DNA from: STD2-77 sp964503935
Lineage (GTDB): Bacteria; Patescibacteriota; Minisyncoccia; JAHIHE01; JAGLIN01
Assembly (NCBI GenBank): GCA_964503935.1
Contig: CAZDCJ010000008.1
Coordinates: 1-39,232 of the forward strand
Direction of reading: 5' to 3'
Length of the DNA: 39,232 nt
The translations under genes were made by a program, and so were the position numbers. Below the pieces are notes generated by a model. That model searched no databases, was not told the origin of the DNA, and saw only the letters and a program-made list of their open reading frames with translations. Below, piece after piece: positions 1-7,738 of the stretch (its first letter is position 1; each line of letters begins with the position of its first letter).

Positions 1-90
1 TTCAGGATGACACGTCAAATGATTAATATGATAGATAGAGAGCGATGTTCATATTTCGGATAAACGATTAAATTATAAAATCAAAACACA

Positions 91-918
91 ATGGAAACAC
101 TACAAGCGATCGTACTCGGGATAATCCAGGGGCTGGGAGAATTTCTGCCCATCTCTAGTTCCGGACATCTTGTGGTCCTGCCCAGGATCTTCGGCTGGAC
201 GGACCAGGGGCTGGCGTTCGACGTGGCGCTGCATTTCGGAACGCTCCTCGCTATCCTCATCTATTTTTGGGAGGACTGGAAGAAGATTATCACGAAATCG
301 TATTTTCTGAAGCAATCAGGCCGTATCGTTATCGATCGTAAGCGGGAATTCTTCAAGGCAGACAAGCTCAAGGAAGACATGCTTTTTATCATCGGTCTTG
401 CCACTATTCCCGGAGTCCTAGCCGGATTATTACTGGAAGACTACGCAGAGACCATCTTCCGCAATCCGCTTCTGGTAGGAGTGACTCTGATATTTGGCGC
501 GCTTATCCTTTTCTACTCTGACCGGGCGGGCAAGAAGAAGGTCGATGAGAGAGATATTACGCTCAAGACCGCTTTTCTAATCGGCGTGGCGCAGATGCTG
601 GCCATCGTGCCGGGAATGTCCCGAAGCGGCATGACTATCTCGGCGGGGCTGCTTCTCGGGCTTACCCGGACCGCCGCGGCGCGTTTCTCATTCCTCCTTG
701 CGACCCCGATCGTCTTGGGGGCGGCAATCAAAGAGCTTCCGGCCCTCCTGGAGGCGGGAATCGGCGCGGATATCATCCTGGGCGTCCTTGCGGCCTTCGT
801 GAGCGGCTATCTGGCGATAAAGTATATGCTCAAGTATCTTCAGAAGCAGAGCTACGACATCTTCGTCGCTTACCGGATCCTTCTGGCAGCCGTGATCTTC
901 TTCCTGTTTATAAGATAA
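91..918 (+). CDS. uppP: Undecaprenyl-diphosphate phosphatase
   Basis: Integral membrane phosphatase that converts undecaprenyl diphosphate to the monophosphate, recycling the lipid carrier for peptidoglycan and other envelope glycans. The 275-residue length is normal for the BacA/UppP family. Both family signatures are visible: GEFLPISSSGH at residues 16-26 (usual form has T before E; here G) and PGMSRSG at 174-180, which carries the catalytic Arg and Ser. Several hydrophobic helices flank them. The ATG at 91 has no Shine-Dalgarno; upstream is AT-rich with a TATAAA at about 75-80, so the leader may be very short. It stands alone, followed by a 309-nt gene-free stretch. Family assignment is secure. 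Confidence 0.97.
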   Translation: METLQAIVLGIIQGLGEFLPISSSGHLVVLPRIFGWTDQGLAFDVALHFGTLLAILIYFWEDWKKIITKSYFLKQSGRIVIDRKREFFKADKLKEDMLFIIGLATIPGVLAGLLLEDYAETIFRNPLLVGVTLIFGALILFYSDRAGKKKVDERDITLKTAFLIGVAQMLAIVPGMSRSGMTISAGLLLGLTRTAAARFSFLLATPIVLGAAIKELPALLEAGIGADIILGVLAAFVSGYLAIKYMLKYLQKQSYDIFVAYRILLAAVIFFLFIR

Positions 919-1227
919 CTTTTAATCTTTAAATTCCACGCCAGCTTGCTGCGAGGTTACCTTGCAAGGAAAGGTTTGGGAAACCATCGGTTTTCCCTTC
1001 AAAATAATTTCCGCTGGATACCTCGTCCGCTTGCGGCGGGGTGATTCATTTAAGGGCAAGCATGATTGTATCTAAAGGGTTATTGCAAGTAACCTTAATT
1101 ATACAAGAGTGCTTGTTTTTTGTTGATAGTTAGCGGAAAAGGGAATTTCGATATTCATGTTTTTTTAACTTGACAAACCGAATATTTGTGCTAATCTGGT
1201 TAGGTCACATAAGGTATCAATTTTGCT
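919..1227. other. Gene-free stretch with several nested hairpins
   Basis: No ORF here looks coding. The segment holds an imperfect inverted repeat (954-967 against 1083-1095, one base deleted in the right arm) that encloses two further hairpins: GGGAAACC/GGTTTTCCC at 978-997 and a G/C-rich one around 1021-1041 (core CCGCTTGCGG), followed by ATTCATT. The latter resembles a hairpin at 17038-17071 with a similar core and the same ATTCATT tail. A promoter for the next gene lies at the right end. It could act as a terminator region for uppP, a dispersed hairpin family, or a structured RNA; the sequence alone does not decide. Confidence 0.45.
1170..1197 (+). promoter_or_regulatory. Promoter for the Phd-like gene
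   Basis: TTGACA at 1170-1175, 16-nt spacer, TAATCT at 1192-1197. The -35 matches consensus exactly and the -10 is weaker. It lies about 30 nt before the ATG at 1228. Confidence 0.6.
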
Positions 1228-1527
1228 ATGACTGGAGAAGGCTTCGAACAAGTCAAAGACCTCATGAGAGCTATCGGCGGAAAGGCTATAATCGTGGAAG
1301 ACGGGAAACCGGCTTTCGTGATGATAAGCGCTGATGAGTATCTGGGCTTTTCTTCTGCCAAAGGAAGTATAGGTTCGGAAACGGAGCTGATCGAGAAGAT
1401 CAACAAGGATATCACGATCTGGAAGGGCAAGCAGAAGGAGAGGGAATTGAGGCAGATGGAAAAGGAGCTCAAGCACAAAGACAGGGCAATCGAGATCGTC
1501 TCTGACAACGAGGATGCTGATATTTGA
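1228..1527 (+). CDS. Phd/YefM antitoxin-like small protein
   Basis: 99-residue soluble protein. Residues about 9-40 resemble the N-terminal fold of Phd/YefM type II antitoxins: a short helix, then a beta hairpin containing VEDGKPAFVMISADEY, where the family typically has a basic-Gly-Lys-Pro turn and a hydrophobic strand ending in E/D-Y. The C-terminal half (about 50-99) is highly charged and helical, possibly coiled coil. No toxin gene is adjacent: the next gene is tuf. It may therefore be an orphan DNA-binding regulator rather than part of a toxin-antitoxin pair. It has its own promoter, and its stop codon overlaps the -35 box of the tuf promoter. The function is inferred from weak similarity only. 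Confidence 0.6.
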   Translation: MTGEGFEQVKDLMRAIGGKAIIVEDGKPAFVMISADEYLGFSSAKGSIGSETELIEKINKDITIWKGKQKERELRQMEKELKHKDRAIEIVSDNEDADI

Positions 1528-1551
1528 CATCGTGTTTTTTGATGTTATAAT
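1524..1551 (+). promoter_or_regulatory. Consensus promoter for tuf
   Basis: TTGACA at 1524-1529, 16-nt spacer, TATAAT at 1546-1551, with an extended -10 TG at 1543-1544. All twelve core bases match consensus, as expected for a very highly expressed gene. The -35 box overlaps the stop codon (1525-1527) of the preceding gene. Predicted transcription start is near 1558, giving a leader of about 140 nt. Confidence 0.85.
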
Positions 1552-1653
1552 ATCATTACCCTGAAGAGGTAAAAGCCCTTGCCAAATTTTTTTTATGTGC
1601 TAGGATATTGAGGTGCTAACTAAATTTTCATATTTATCAATTTATTAACCCAT

Positions 1654-1688
1654 AGCAGTACGTGAGTATTGCTCTAACTAAGAAGGAG
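1654..1688 (+). promoter_or_regulatory. tuf leader hairpin and Shine-Dalgarno
   Basis: AGCAGTAC (1654-1661) pairs with GTATTGCT (1666-1673) around a GTGA loop of the GNRA type. It is followed by AGAAGGAG at 1681-1688, nine bases before the ATG at 1698. This is the only strong Shine-Dalgarno among the translation-machinery genes of the window. An in-frame GTG at 1662 lies inside the hairpin and is an unlikely start. Confidence 0.6.
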
Positions 1689-1697
1689 AATAAAAAA

Positions 1698-2897
1698 ATG
1701 GCAGAAGTATTTGATAGATCCAAACCACATGTCAATGTCGGAACCATCGGTCACGTAGACCACGGAAAAACCACTTTGACCGCTGCTCTTCTATCATGTT
1801 TGGCCGCTAAAGGTATGGCCGCCACCAAGAAAGGCATAGGCGACATCGACAATGCCCCGGAAGAAAGAGAACGCGGTATTACCATCGCTACTTCGCATCA
1901 GGAATACGAATCTGAATCCAGACACTACGCTCACGTAGACTGCCCTGGGCACGCTGACTATATCAAGAACATGATCACCGGTGCCGCCCAGATGGACGGA
2001 GCCATCTTGGTTGTGGCTGCTACCGACGGTCCTATGCCGCAGACCAGGGAGCACATCTTGCTCGCTTACAACGTAGGCGTACCGGAAATCATCGTTTTCA
2101 TCAATAAGGTTGACCAGGTCGATGACCCGGAACTTATCGATCTTGTCGAGGAAGAAATCAGAGAACTTCTGACCAAATACAAGTTTGACGGAGCTAACGC
2201 CGCTATCGTACGCGGATCAGCCCTCAAGGCCCTTGAATGCTCTTGCGGAAAGCCGGATTGTGAGAACTGCAAGCCGATTTACGACTTGGTAGCCGCTTTG
2301 GACACCAAGATTCCTGAACCGGTGCGCGCAATCGACAAGCCGTTCCTCATGCCGATCGAAGACATCTTCTCTATCGAAGGTCGTGGTACCGTAGTTACCG
2401 GTAGGATCGAGAGAGGTGTCGTCAATGTCAACAACGAAGTCGAACTCGTCGGTATCAAGCCTACCCGCAAGGTAGTCGTTACCGGAATCGAGATGTTCAA
2501 CAAGCAGCTCGACAAAGGCCAGGCTGGTGACAACGCGGGAGTGCTGCTTCGCGGTATCAAGAAGGAAGAAGTCGAGAGAGGCCAGGTATTGGCTGCTAAC
2601 GCTTCGATTACTCCGCACAGCGAATTCGAATCCGATATTTACATCCTGACCAAGGAAGAAGGAGGTCGTCACACCCCATTCTTCTCGGGATACAAGCCGC
2701 AATTCTATATCCGTACCACCGATGTTACCGGTGACGTCAATCTTCCGGAAGGAACTGAGATGGTCATGCCGGGCGATACCGTAAAGTTGGGCGTCAAGCT
2801 CATCTCTGAGGTCGCTATGGAAGAAGGTATGCGCTTCGCTATCCGCGAAGGCGGGCACACCGTAGGCGCCGGAGTCGTGACCAAGATCATAAAATAA
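1698..2897 (+). CDS. tuf: Elongation factor Tu
   Basis: GTPase that delivers aminoacyl-tRNA to the ribosomal A site. The ATG at 1698 was chosen over an upstream in-frame GTG at 1662 because of the Shine-Dalgarno at 1681-1688; it gives 399 residues, the usual EF-Tu length. GTPase motifs are intact: GHVDHGKT (18-25), DCPGH (81-85), NKVD (136-139) and SAL (174-176). Domains 2 and 3 follow from about residue 215. Where E. coli EF-Tu has an acidic loop after the SAL region, this protein has C181-x-C183-x4-C188-x2-C191, a possible metal-binding knuckle at the end of the G domain. A terminator overlaps the stop codon, so tuf is probably monocistronic. Confidence 0.98.
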   Translation: MAEVFDRSKPHVNVGTIGHVDHGKTTLTAALLSCLAAKGMAATKKGIGDIDNAPEERERGITIATSHQEYESESRHYAHVDCPGHADYIKNMITGAAQMDGAILVVAATDGPMPQTREHILLAYNVGVPEIIVFINKVDQVDDPELIDLVEEEIRELLTKYKFDGANAAIVRGSALKALECSCGKPDCENCKPIYDLVAALDTKIPEPVRAIDKPFLMPIEDIFSIEGRGTVVTGRIERGVVNVNNEVELVGIKPTRKVVVTGIEMFNKQLDKGQAGDNAGVLLRGIKKEEVERGQVLAANASITPHSEFESDIYILTKEEGGRHTPFFSGYKPQFYIRTTDVTGDVNLPEGTEMVMPGDTVKLGVKLISEVAMEEGMRFAIREGGHTVGAGVVTKIIK

Positions 2898-2920
2898 GGA
2901 GATTATTCTCCTTATTTGTG
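2892..2920 (+). terminator. Intrinsic terminator overlapping the tuf stop
   Basis: AAATAAGGAGA (2892-2902) pairs perfectly with TCTCCTTATTT (2907-2917) across a TTAT loop. The stem includes the TAA stop at 2895-2897. The U-run is short (TTT then GTG), so termination may be partial. Confidence 0.65.
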
Positions 2921-2936
2921 TTACTGAAGTTTCCCA

Positions 2937-2964
2937 TTAACTCGCTGAATATTAAGTTTATATT
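2937..2964 (+). promoter_or_regulatory. Tentative promoter for rpsJ
   Basis: TTAACT at 2937-2942, 16-nt spacer, TATATT at 2959-2964. If used, transcription would start only a few bases before the ATG at 2974, making a leaderless or near-leaderless message. This fits the absence of a Shine-Dalgarno there. Confidence 0.35.
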
Positions 2965-2973
2965 TAAATCGCA

Positions 2974-3315
2974 ATGGTAGAAAAGAAACAGGAAATAGCA
3001 AGTGATTCTAGCAAGCAGAAGATTAGGATCAAAATCAAGGCATATGATCATAAGGTTATCGATCAGTCTGCCAAGCAAATCGTCGAGACTGCACTGCGAA
3101 ACGGCGCTTCTGTGAGAGGACCTGTGCCTCTTCCTACCAGCGTTAGCAAGTTCACGGTGAACAGATCAACCTTCGTGCACAAGGACGCCCGCGAGCAGTT
3201 TGAGATGCGGATCCATAAGAGGCTAGTCGATATCATCGATCTCAATCCGAAGATCATCGATGCCCTTACCAACCTCAACCTTCCGGCCGGCGTGTTCGTA
3301 GAGATCAAGATGTAA
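2974..3315 (+). CDS. rpsJ: 30S ribosomal protein S10
   Basis: Head protein of the small subunit, also the NusE factor of transcription antitermination. 113 residues, about ten longer than usual because of a charged N-terminal extension (residues 1-15) before the conserved start IRIKIKAYDHKVID. The signature GPVPLPT is at about 49-55, and the C-terminal half is typical, ending GVFVEIKM. The ATG at 2974 is the only reasonable start and has no Shine-Dalgarno. It is the first gene of the S10 operon, but is separated from rplC by 155 nt that include an attenuator-like hairpin. Confidence 0.97.
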   Translation: MVEKKQEIASDSSKQKIRIKIKAYDHKVIDQSAKQIVETALRNGASVRGPVPLPTSVSKFTVNRSTFVHKDAREQFEMRIHKRLVDIIDLNPKIIDALTNLNLPAGVFVEIKM

Positions 3316-3404
3316 TTTAAAATTTATTTTTGCTAGTTTAAGTACTTGTTTATACGAGATACTTTCCCGGATAGGGCAATAAGTATACTGGATTAGCCAA
3401 TAAA

Positions 3405-3451
3405 ATCGGATATCGTACGATTTGAGTTGGTTAATGATATCTGATTTTTTT
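3405..3451 (+). terminator. Attenuator-like hairpin between rpsJ and rplC
   Basis: ATCGGATATC (3405-3414) pairs with GATATCTGAT (3436-3445; one G-U pair) across a 21-nt loop, followed by a seven-base U run. It has the form of an intrinsic terminator, yet it sits inside the S10 operon 20 nt before rplC. Upstream, AGTACTT and AAGTATACT (about 3340-3389) could form a competing stem. Attenuation of the downstream ribosomal genes is an inference. Confidence 0.6.
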
Positions 3452-3470
3452 GTTAAGCTTAAAAAATAGT

Positions 3471-4091
3471 ATGAAGTGTATATTAGGAAAAAAAGTAGGA
3501 ATGAGCCAGGTCTTCGTAGAGGGGGATAAAGAGACGAAAGTAGTGCCTGTCACGGTGGTGGAGGCGGATTCATGTTACGTCACCCAAGTCAAGAGCGGAG
3601 AGAAAGACGGCTATGAGGCTATCCAGGTGGCGTTCGAAGAAAGTAAGCGCGTGAACAAGCCGATGGCAGGACACCTCCAGAAGGCAGGAAAGTTCTTTCG
3701 GTTCCTCCGGGAGTTCCGCAATGACAAGAAGGAAGTTTCCCCTAATGTCGGAGACAAGGTGGATGTGACGGTATTCGAAGCGGGGGACAAGGTGAAAGTC
3801 ACGGGAGTCAGCAAGGCCAAAGGTTATGCCGGTGTCATGAAGAGGCACAACTTCAGAGGCGGGCCTGCTACCCATGGCCAGAAGCACAGCAAGCGCCGCG
3901 TCGGTTCCATCGGTGCCACTTACCCGGAGAGAGTCATCCCGGGCAAGAGGATGGCCGGAAGGATGGGTGGCGAACAGGTGACGCAAGTCGGACTTGAGAT
4001 CGTGCGCGTGGACGCGGAGAAGAACCTGCTCCTCATCAAGGGGTGTGTCCCGGGAAACAACGGAAGCTTGCTCAAGGTCGTATCTGAATAG
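3471..4091 (+). CDS. rplC: 50S ribosomal protein L3
   Basis: Large-subunit protein that helps organise the peptidyl-transferase region. 206 residues from the ATG at 3471; an in-frame TTG at 3450 would add seven residues inside the U-run of the preceding hairpin and is rejected. It begins MKCILGKKVGMSQVF, the standard L3 start. The long central loop with HGQKHSKRRVGSIG and GKRMAGRMGGE (about 133-166) is the conserved extension reaching into the ribosome core. No Shine-Dalgarno. rplD follows after 36 nt. Confidence 0.97.
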   Translation: MKCILGKKVGMSQVFVEGDKETKVVPVTVVEADSCYVTQVKSGEKDGYEAIQVAFEESKRVNKPMAGHLQKAGKFFRFLREFRNDKKEVSPNVGDKVDVTVFEAGDKVKVTGVSKAKGYAGVMKRHNFRGGPATHGQKHSKRRVGSIGATYPERVIPGKRMAGRMGGEQVTQVGLEIVRVDAEKNLLLIKGCVPGNNGSLLKVVSE

Positions 4092-4127
4092 GAAACCAAG
4101 TAATTATAAGAAAATTGTTCCAATATT

Positions 4128-4760
4128 ATGAAGACTAAAGTATACAATCTTGCGGGAAGTGAAGCTGGAGAAATCGAGCTTCCGGAAAGAATATTCAATA
4201 TCCCCATTAATGAAGATCTCGTGCATCAGGTGGTGGTCGCTCAGATGGCGAACTCTCGCGAAGTAATCGCGGACACCAAGGACCGCGGCGAAGTGAGCGG
4301 TGGAGGCAAGAAGCCTTGGAAGCAGAAAGGCACCGGCCGCGCCCGTCACGGATCATCCCGTTCTCCGATCTGGAAAGGCGGAGGAGTGACTTTCGGACCG
4401 ACCACTGAACGGAACTTTACCAAGCGGATCAACAAGAAGATGAAAGCAAAGGCGCTCTTCATGGTCCTTTCCGAGAAGTTCCGCGAAGAGAAGATCCTCG
4501 TGCTGGATGATGTGAAGATGGAGAAGCCTTCGACAAAGGATATGATAAAGTCTCTCGACAAGCTGTCTATCAAGAGCAAGGCACTTCTCGCTCTCGGGAC
4601 GAAGGATGAGAATCTGATGAAATCATTGGGCAATATCAAGAAGGTGTCCGTGATCGCCAGCGATTCCATCAATGTCATCGATCTCCTCAAGAACGACATG
4701 TTCGTCGTCAACAAGGAAGGACTCAAGAAGATCGAAGAAACTTATAAATATGAATTTTAA
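4128..4760 (+). CDS. rplD: 50S ribosomal protein L4
   Basis: Large-subunit protein lining the exit tunnel; in many bacteria also the autogenous regulator of the S10 operon. 210 residues, normal size. The tunnel loop contains KPWKQKGTGRARHGSSRSP at about 64-82 and GGGVTFGP just after. The C-terminal half is the usual alpha/beta domain. No Shine-Dalgarno at the ATG at 4128. Only 9 nt separate it from rplW, the tightest junction of the operon. Confidence 0.97.
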   Translation: MKTKVYNLAGSEAGEIELPERIFNIPINEDLVHQVVVAQMANSREVIADTKDRGEVSGGGKKPWKQKGTGRARHGSSRSPIWKGGGVTFGPTTERNFTKRINKKMKAKALFMVLSEKFREEKILVLDDVKMEKPSTKDMIKSLDKLSIKSKALLALGTKDENLMKSLGNIKKVSVIASDSINVIDLLKNDMFVVNKEGLKKIEETYKYEF

Positions 4761-4769
4761 TGGAAACCT

Positions 4770-5195
4770 ATGAGCATTTTGAATAAGATCATCAAGAAGG
4801 AAGACGATAAGAAGGAGAAGAAGGCTCCGGCCAAGGCTGCCAAGACCGTGAAGAAGGCCGTGAAGCCCAAGACTGTGGTAGCGAGGACCAAGAGCGGCAT
4901 CACTCCGGTCCATTATCACGAGATCATCAAGAGTCCTTATATTTCCGAGAAAGCTTTCGCCGGCAGCAGCCTGGGACAGTATGTGTTCCTGGTGGACGGC
5001 AGTGCCAATAAGTCAGAGATCAAGAAGGCTATCGAAAAGGCCTACAAGGTGAAAGTAGCAAGCGTTAATATTACGAACGCCAAGCCGAAACCGAAAAGAT
5101 ATAGGGGCTACGAGAACGTCCGCAGCGGATTCAAGAAAGCCGTTGTGACGGTCGCAAAAGGCAGCACTATAGATGTCATGGAGTCGGTTAAGTAA
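4770..5195 (+). CDS. rplW: 50S ribosomal protein L23 with long basic N-terminal extension
   Basis: L23 sits at the tunnel exit and docks trigger factor and SRP. The conserved domain occupies about residues 49-141 (IIKSPYISEKAF, then the hairpin and NITNAKPKPKRYRGY). The first 45 or so residues are a lysine/alanine-rich extension not present in E. coli L23, probably disordered and RNA-binding. The total of 141 residues compares with about 95-100 usually. The extension is in frame from the only nearby ATG, 9 nt after rplD, so it is probably real. No Shine-Dalgarno. Confidence 0.95.
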   Translation: MSILNKIIKKEDDKKEKKAPAKAAKTVKKAVKPKTVVARTKSGITPVHYHEIIKSPYISEKAFAGSSLGQYVFLVDGSANKSEIKKAIEKAYKVKVASVNITNAKPKPKRYRGYENVRSGFKKAVVTVAKGSTIDVMESVK

Positions 5196-5220
5196 TTATA
5201 ATTTTGAATAATAGAGCAGT

Positions 5221-6027
5221 ATGGCAATAAAAAAGTACAAACCAACGTCGCCGGGAAGAAGAGGGATGACCGTCAACGATTTCTCCGTCTTGACCAAGAA
5301 GAAACCGGAGAAAAGCTTGCTTGCCCCTCAGACCGCCAAAGAAGGACGCGGCAGCGCAGGTAAGATCACGACGAGGCATCGCGGAGGCGCAGCCAAGAAG
5401 AGATATCGTATCATCGATTTTCGGATGGAGAAGCGCGACATACCGGCAAAGGTCGCCGCGATCGAATATGACCCGAACCGCTCCGCTTTTATCGCCCTTT
5501 TGGTATTCGCAGACGGAGAGAAGCGCTACGTGGTAGCGACCGAAGGTTTGAAAGCGGGCGACAAGGTTACTTTTTCCGAAAAGGCTCCGATCAGGAGCGG
5601 CAACAGATTGCCCCTTCGGAAGATCCCGCTCGGGACTGCTATCTGCAACTTCGAGATGTTTCCGGGTAAAGGCGCCCAGTGTGCCCGCAGCGCCGGATCG
5701 TCGGCGAAGCTTACCGCGCTTGACGCGGGAATGGCCCACATTAGCCTTCCTTCGGGAGTCGTGAAGATAGTTTCCGAGGAATGTTATGCTACTATCGGTC
5801 AGATAAGCAATATCCACTACAACAAGATCGTGATCGGTAAAGCGGGTCGTGCCCGCCACATGGGCCAGAGGCCGGAAGTCCGCGGAAGCGCGATGAACCC
5901 GGTAGACCACCCGCACGGTGGAGGTGAAGGTGCCCAGCCTATCGGACTCAAACATCCGAAGACTCCGTGGGGCAAGCCGGCGATGGGATACAAGACCGCT
6001 CGGAAGAAAAAGAAGAAGAAGAAATAA
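5221..6027 (+). CDS. rplB: 50S ribosomal protein L2
   Basis: Universal core protein required for subunit association and peptidyl transfer. 268 residues, close to normal. The conserved NPVDHPHGGGEG is at about 226-237 and includes the histidine implicated in peptidyl-transferase function. It ends in a run of seven lysines; the usual C-terminus is also basic but less uniform. No Shine-Dalgarno at 5221. rpsS follows after 50 nt. Confidence 0.98.
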   Translation: MAIKKYKPTSPGRRGMTVNDFSVLTKKKPEKSLLAPQTAKEGRGSAGKITTRHRGGAAKKRYRIIDFRMEKRDIPAKVAAIEYDPNRSAFIALLVFADGEKRYVVATEGLKAGDKVTFSEKAPIRSGNRLPLRKIPLGTAICNFEMFPGKGAQCARSAGSSAKLTALDAGMAHISLPSGVVKIVSEECYATIGQISNIHYNKIVIGKAGRARHMGQRPEVRGSAMNPVDHPHGGGEGAQPIGLKHPKTPWGKPAMGYKTARKKKKKKK

Positions 6028-6077
6028 TGATGCGTCTTGTTATGAGTTATCAGTTATAAGTTGTAAGTTATTCACAT

Positions 6078-6377
6078 ATGTCAAGATCACTTAAAAAAGG
6101 TCCCTTCGTAGACGCCAAGCTTCTCAAGAAGGTAACCGCCCTCAAACCCGGAGACAAGACTGTCATCAAGACCTGGGCAAGGAGCTCCACTATTTCTCCC
6201 GAAATGGTAGGATTCGTCTTCGGAGTCCACAACGGGAAGGCTCATGTCGAAGTGCTCATTACCGAAGACATGGTCGGACACAAGCTCGGAGAATTCTCTC
6301 CGACCAAGAAGTTCACGAGGCATGGTGGAAAGATGCAGAAGGAGCAAGAGGCGAAAGCGGCTGCCACTAGCAAGTAA
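6078..6377 (+). CDS. rpsS: 30S ribosomal protein S19
   Basis: Head protein of the 30S subunit near the A-site finger and the L5 bridge. 99 residues; typical start SRSLKKGPFVDAKLL and central GHKLGEFSPTKKFTRHGG at about 72-89. The last dozen residues are an alanine/lysine/glutamate tail. ATG at 6078 without Shine-Dalgarno. rplV follows after 28 nt. Confidence 0.97.
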   Translation: MSRSLKKGPFVDAKLLKKVTALKPGDKTVIKTWARSSTISPEMVGFVFGVHNGKAHVEVLITEDMVGHKLGEFSPTKKFTRHGGKMQKEQEAKAAATSK

Positions 6378-6405
6378 GTTTAATCGAGATTAGTAAATTT
6401 AACAT

Positions 6406-6891
6406 ATGCAAGTTAGCGCAAAACTGAAAAATCTTAGAGTCTCATCGAGGAAGACCCGGTTGGTGGCCGATCTGGTCAGGGGCAAGAATATCGATGCTGC
6501 CAGAGCCCAGCTGCAGTTCTCTACAAAGAAGACTTCGGATCATATCTTAACTCTTCTCAATTCCGCTATTGCGAATGCGAAGAACAACTTCAACCTGGAT
6601 GAGAATAACCTCTATATCCAGAACATCATCGTTGAAGACGGGCCTATGCTCAAGCGTTGGACGCCGCGGGCACAGGGCCGGGCTTCTGCTATCCACAAGA
6701 GGACTTGCAGCGTCATCGTCACTCTGGACGAGGTCCAGGTGAAGGAAGGCGGAAAAAGCCTTGCCACGAAGAAAGCCACCCCGGCCGTCGAGGACGTGAA
6801 GGCTGAGGAAATTCCGGCAGATGAGAAAACCGAGGCCGACACCGAGACGAAAGCCGAAGTTGCCAAGGAAGAGAAAGCGGAAGCGAAATAG
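6406..6891 (+). CDS. rplV: 50S ribosomal protein L22 with acidic C-terminal tail
   Basis: Exit-tunnel protein whose beta hairpin forms part of the tunnel constriction. The conserved domain is residues 1-112 or so, with the hairpin around KRWTPRAQGRASAIHKRTC. From about 115 to 161 there is a glutamate/alanine/lysine-rich tail that E. coli L22 (110 residues) lacks. It is low complexity, without stop or frame disturbance, and probably lies on the subunit surface. ATG at 6406, no Shine-Dalgarno. Confidence 0.96.
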   Translation: MQVSAKLKNLRVSSRKTRLVADLVRGKNIDAARAQLQFSTKKTSDHILTLLNSAIANAKNNFNLDENNLYIQNIIVEDGPMLKRWTPRAQGRASAIHKRTCSVIVTLDEVQVKEGGKSLATKKATPAVEDVKAEEIPADEKTEADTETKAEVAKEEKAEAK

Positions 6892-6921
6892 ATTTAAATA
6901 AATTCCTAAGTTAAGAAAAAT

Positions 6922-7566
6922 ATGGGACACAAGATTAATCCATTTTCACATAGACTGGGAGTAATCCGGGGATGGAAGTCCAACTGGTTCAATGCCGCGA
7001 ATTATCGTGAGAACCTCAGGAACGATATCGAGCTCCGTACTTATCTCGAAAAGAAGCTGCAGAAGGCCGCAATCGAGAGCATCGTCATCGAGAGGTCCTC
7101 CAATAGCATCACTTTCAACATAAGTACTGCCCGCCCTGGCGTGGTCATCGGACGCGGCGGGACCGGAGCTGAGGATCTGCGTGCGGATATCGCCAAGCTG
7201 GTGAAGCCGGAGAAGATCGACGTGAAGGTGAATATCATCGAGATCAAGAACCCGGAACTCAGTGCCATGCTGGTTGCCCAATCGGTCGCCGAGCAGCTCG
7301 AGAAGCGCGCTCCTTTCCGTCGGACCATCAAGCAGGGCATCGAAAGGACGATGCAGAACAAGACGGCCCAGGGAATCAAGATCGGAGTCTCGGGAAGATT
7401 GGATGGCGCGGAAATGGCACGTACCGAATGGCTCAGCGAAGGCAAGATCCCACTCCAGACCTTGAGGGCTGACGTAGATTTCGCTAAGTACAACGCTCAC
7501 ACCACTTTCGGGGTGATCGGAATCAAAGTCTGGATTTACAAAGGCGAGATCTTCAACCGGAAATAA
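6922..7566 (+). CDS. rpsC: 30S ribosomal protein S3
   Basis: Forms part of the mRNA entry channel of the 30S head. 214 residues. The type II KH domain is clear, with VVIGRGG at 74-80 as the GxxG-type loop. The C-terminal domain has KIGVSGRLDGAEMARTEW, typical of S3. The start MGHKINPFSHRLGVIRGW is standard. No Shine-Dalgarno. Unlike other junctions in the operon, the gap to rplP is 172 nt and holds a dispersed repeat. Confidence 0.98.
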   Translation: MGHKINPFSHRLGVIRGWKSNWFNAANYRENLRNDIELRTYLEKKLQKAAIESIVIERSSNSITFNISTARPGVVIGRGGTGAEDLRADIAKLVKPEKIDVKVNIIEIKNPELSAMLVAQSVAEQLEKRAPFRRTIKQGIERTMQNKTAQGIKIGVSGRLDGAEMARTEWLSEGKIPLQTLRADVDFAKYNAHTTFGVIGIKVWIYKGEIFNRK

Positions 7567-7567
7567 A

Positions 7568-7706
7568 TGTCATCTCCCAATCGAGCCGAGGACAGGCTCT
7601 GAGCCGAAGGCGAAAGGATCCCGGAATCAGATTTGAGAGGTATTATGAAGGATTTTTACAGGCATAGTATCGGGATTGCCACGTTGCTTCGCTCCTCGCA
7701 ATGACA
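7568..7706. repeat. TGTCAT...ATGACA palindromic repeat inside the ribosomal operon
   Basis: The element starts TGTCAT (7568-7573) and ends CTCGCAATGACA (7695-7706). Its right half, including GGGATTGCCACG (7672-7683), matches the right half of the repeat at 38905-39036. The left half, with GAGCCGAAGGCGAA, resembles the other common class of such intergenic repeats. It is probably two repeat units side by side. It lies between two essential co-transcribed genes, so it must be tolerated by transcription. Confidence 0.75.
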
Positions 7707-7738
7707 GATAATTTAAAAATCATATTTAAGAGAAAGTT

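Noticed and set aside
5188..5955. 255-residue minus-strand reading frame opposite rplB
   Set aside because: It is fully antisense to a certain ribosomal gene and its composition is what the complement of L2 gives.
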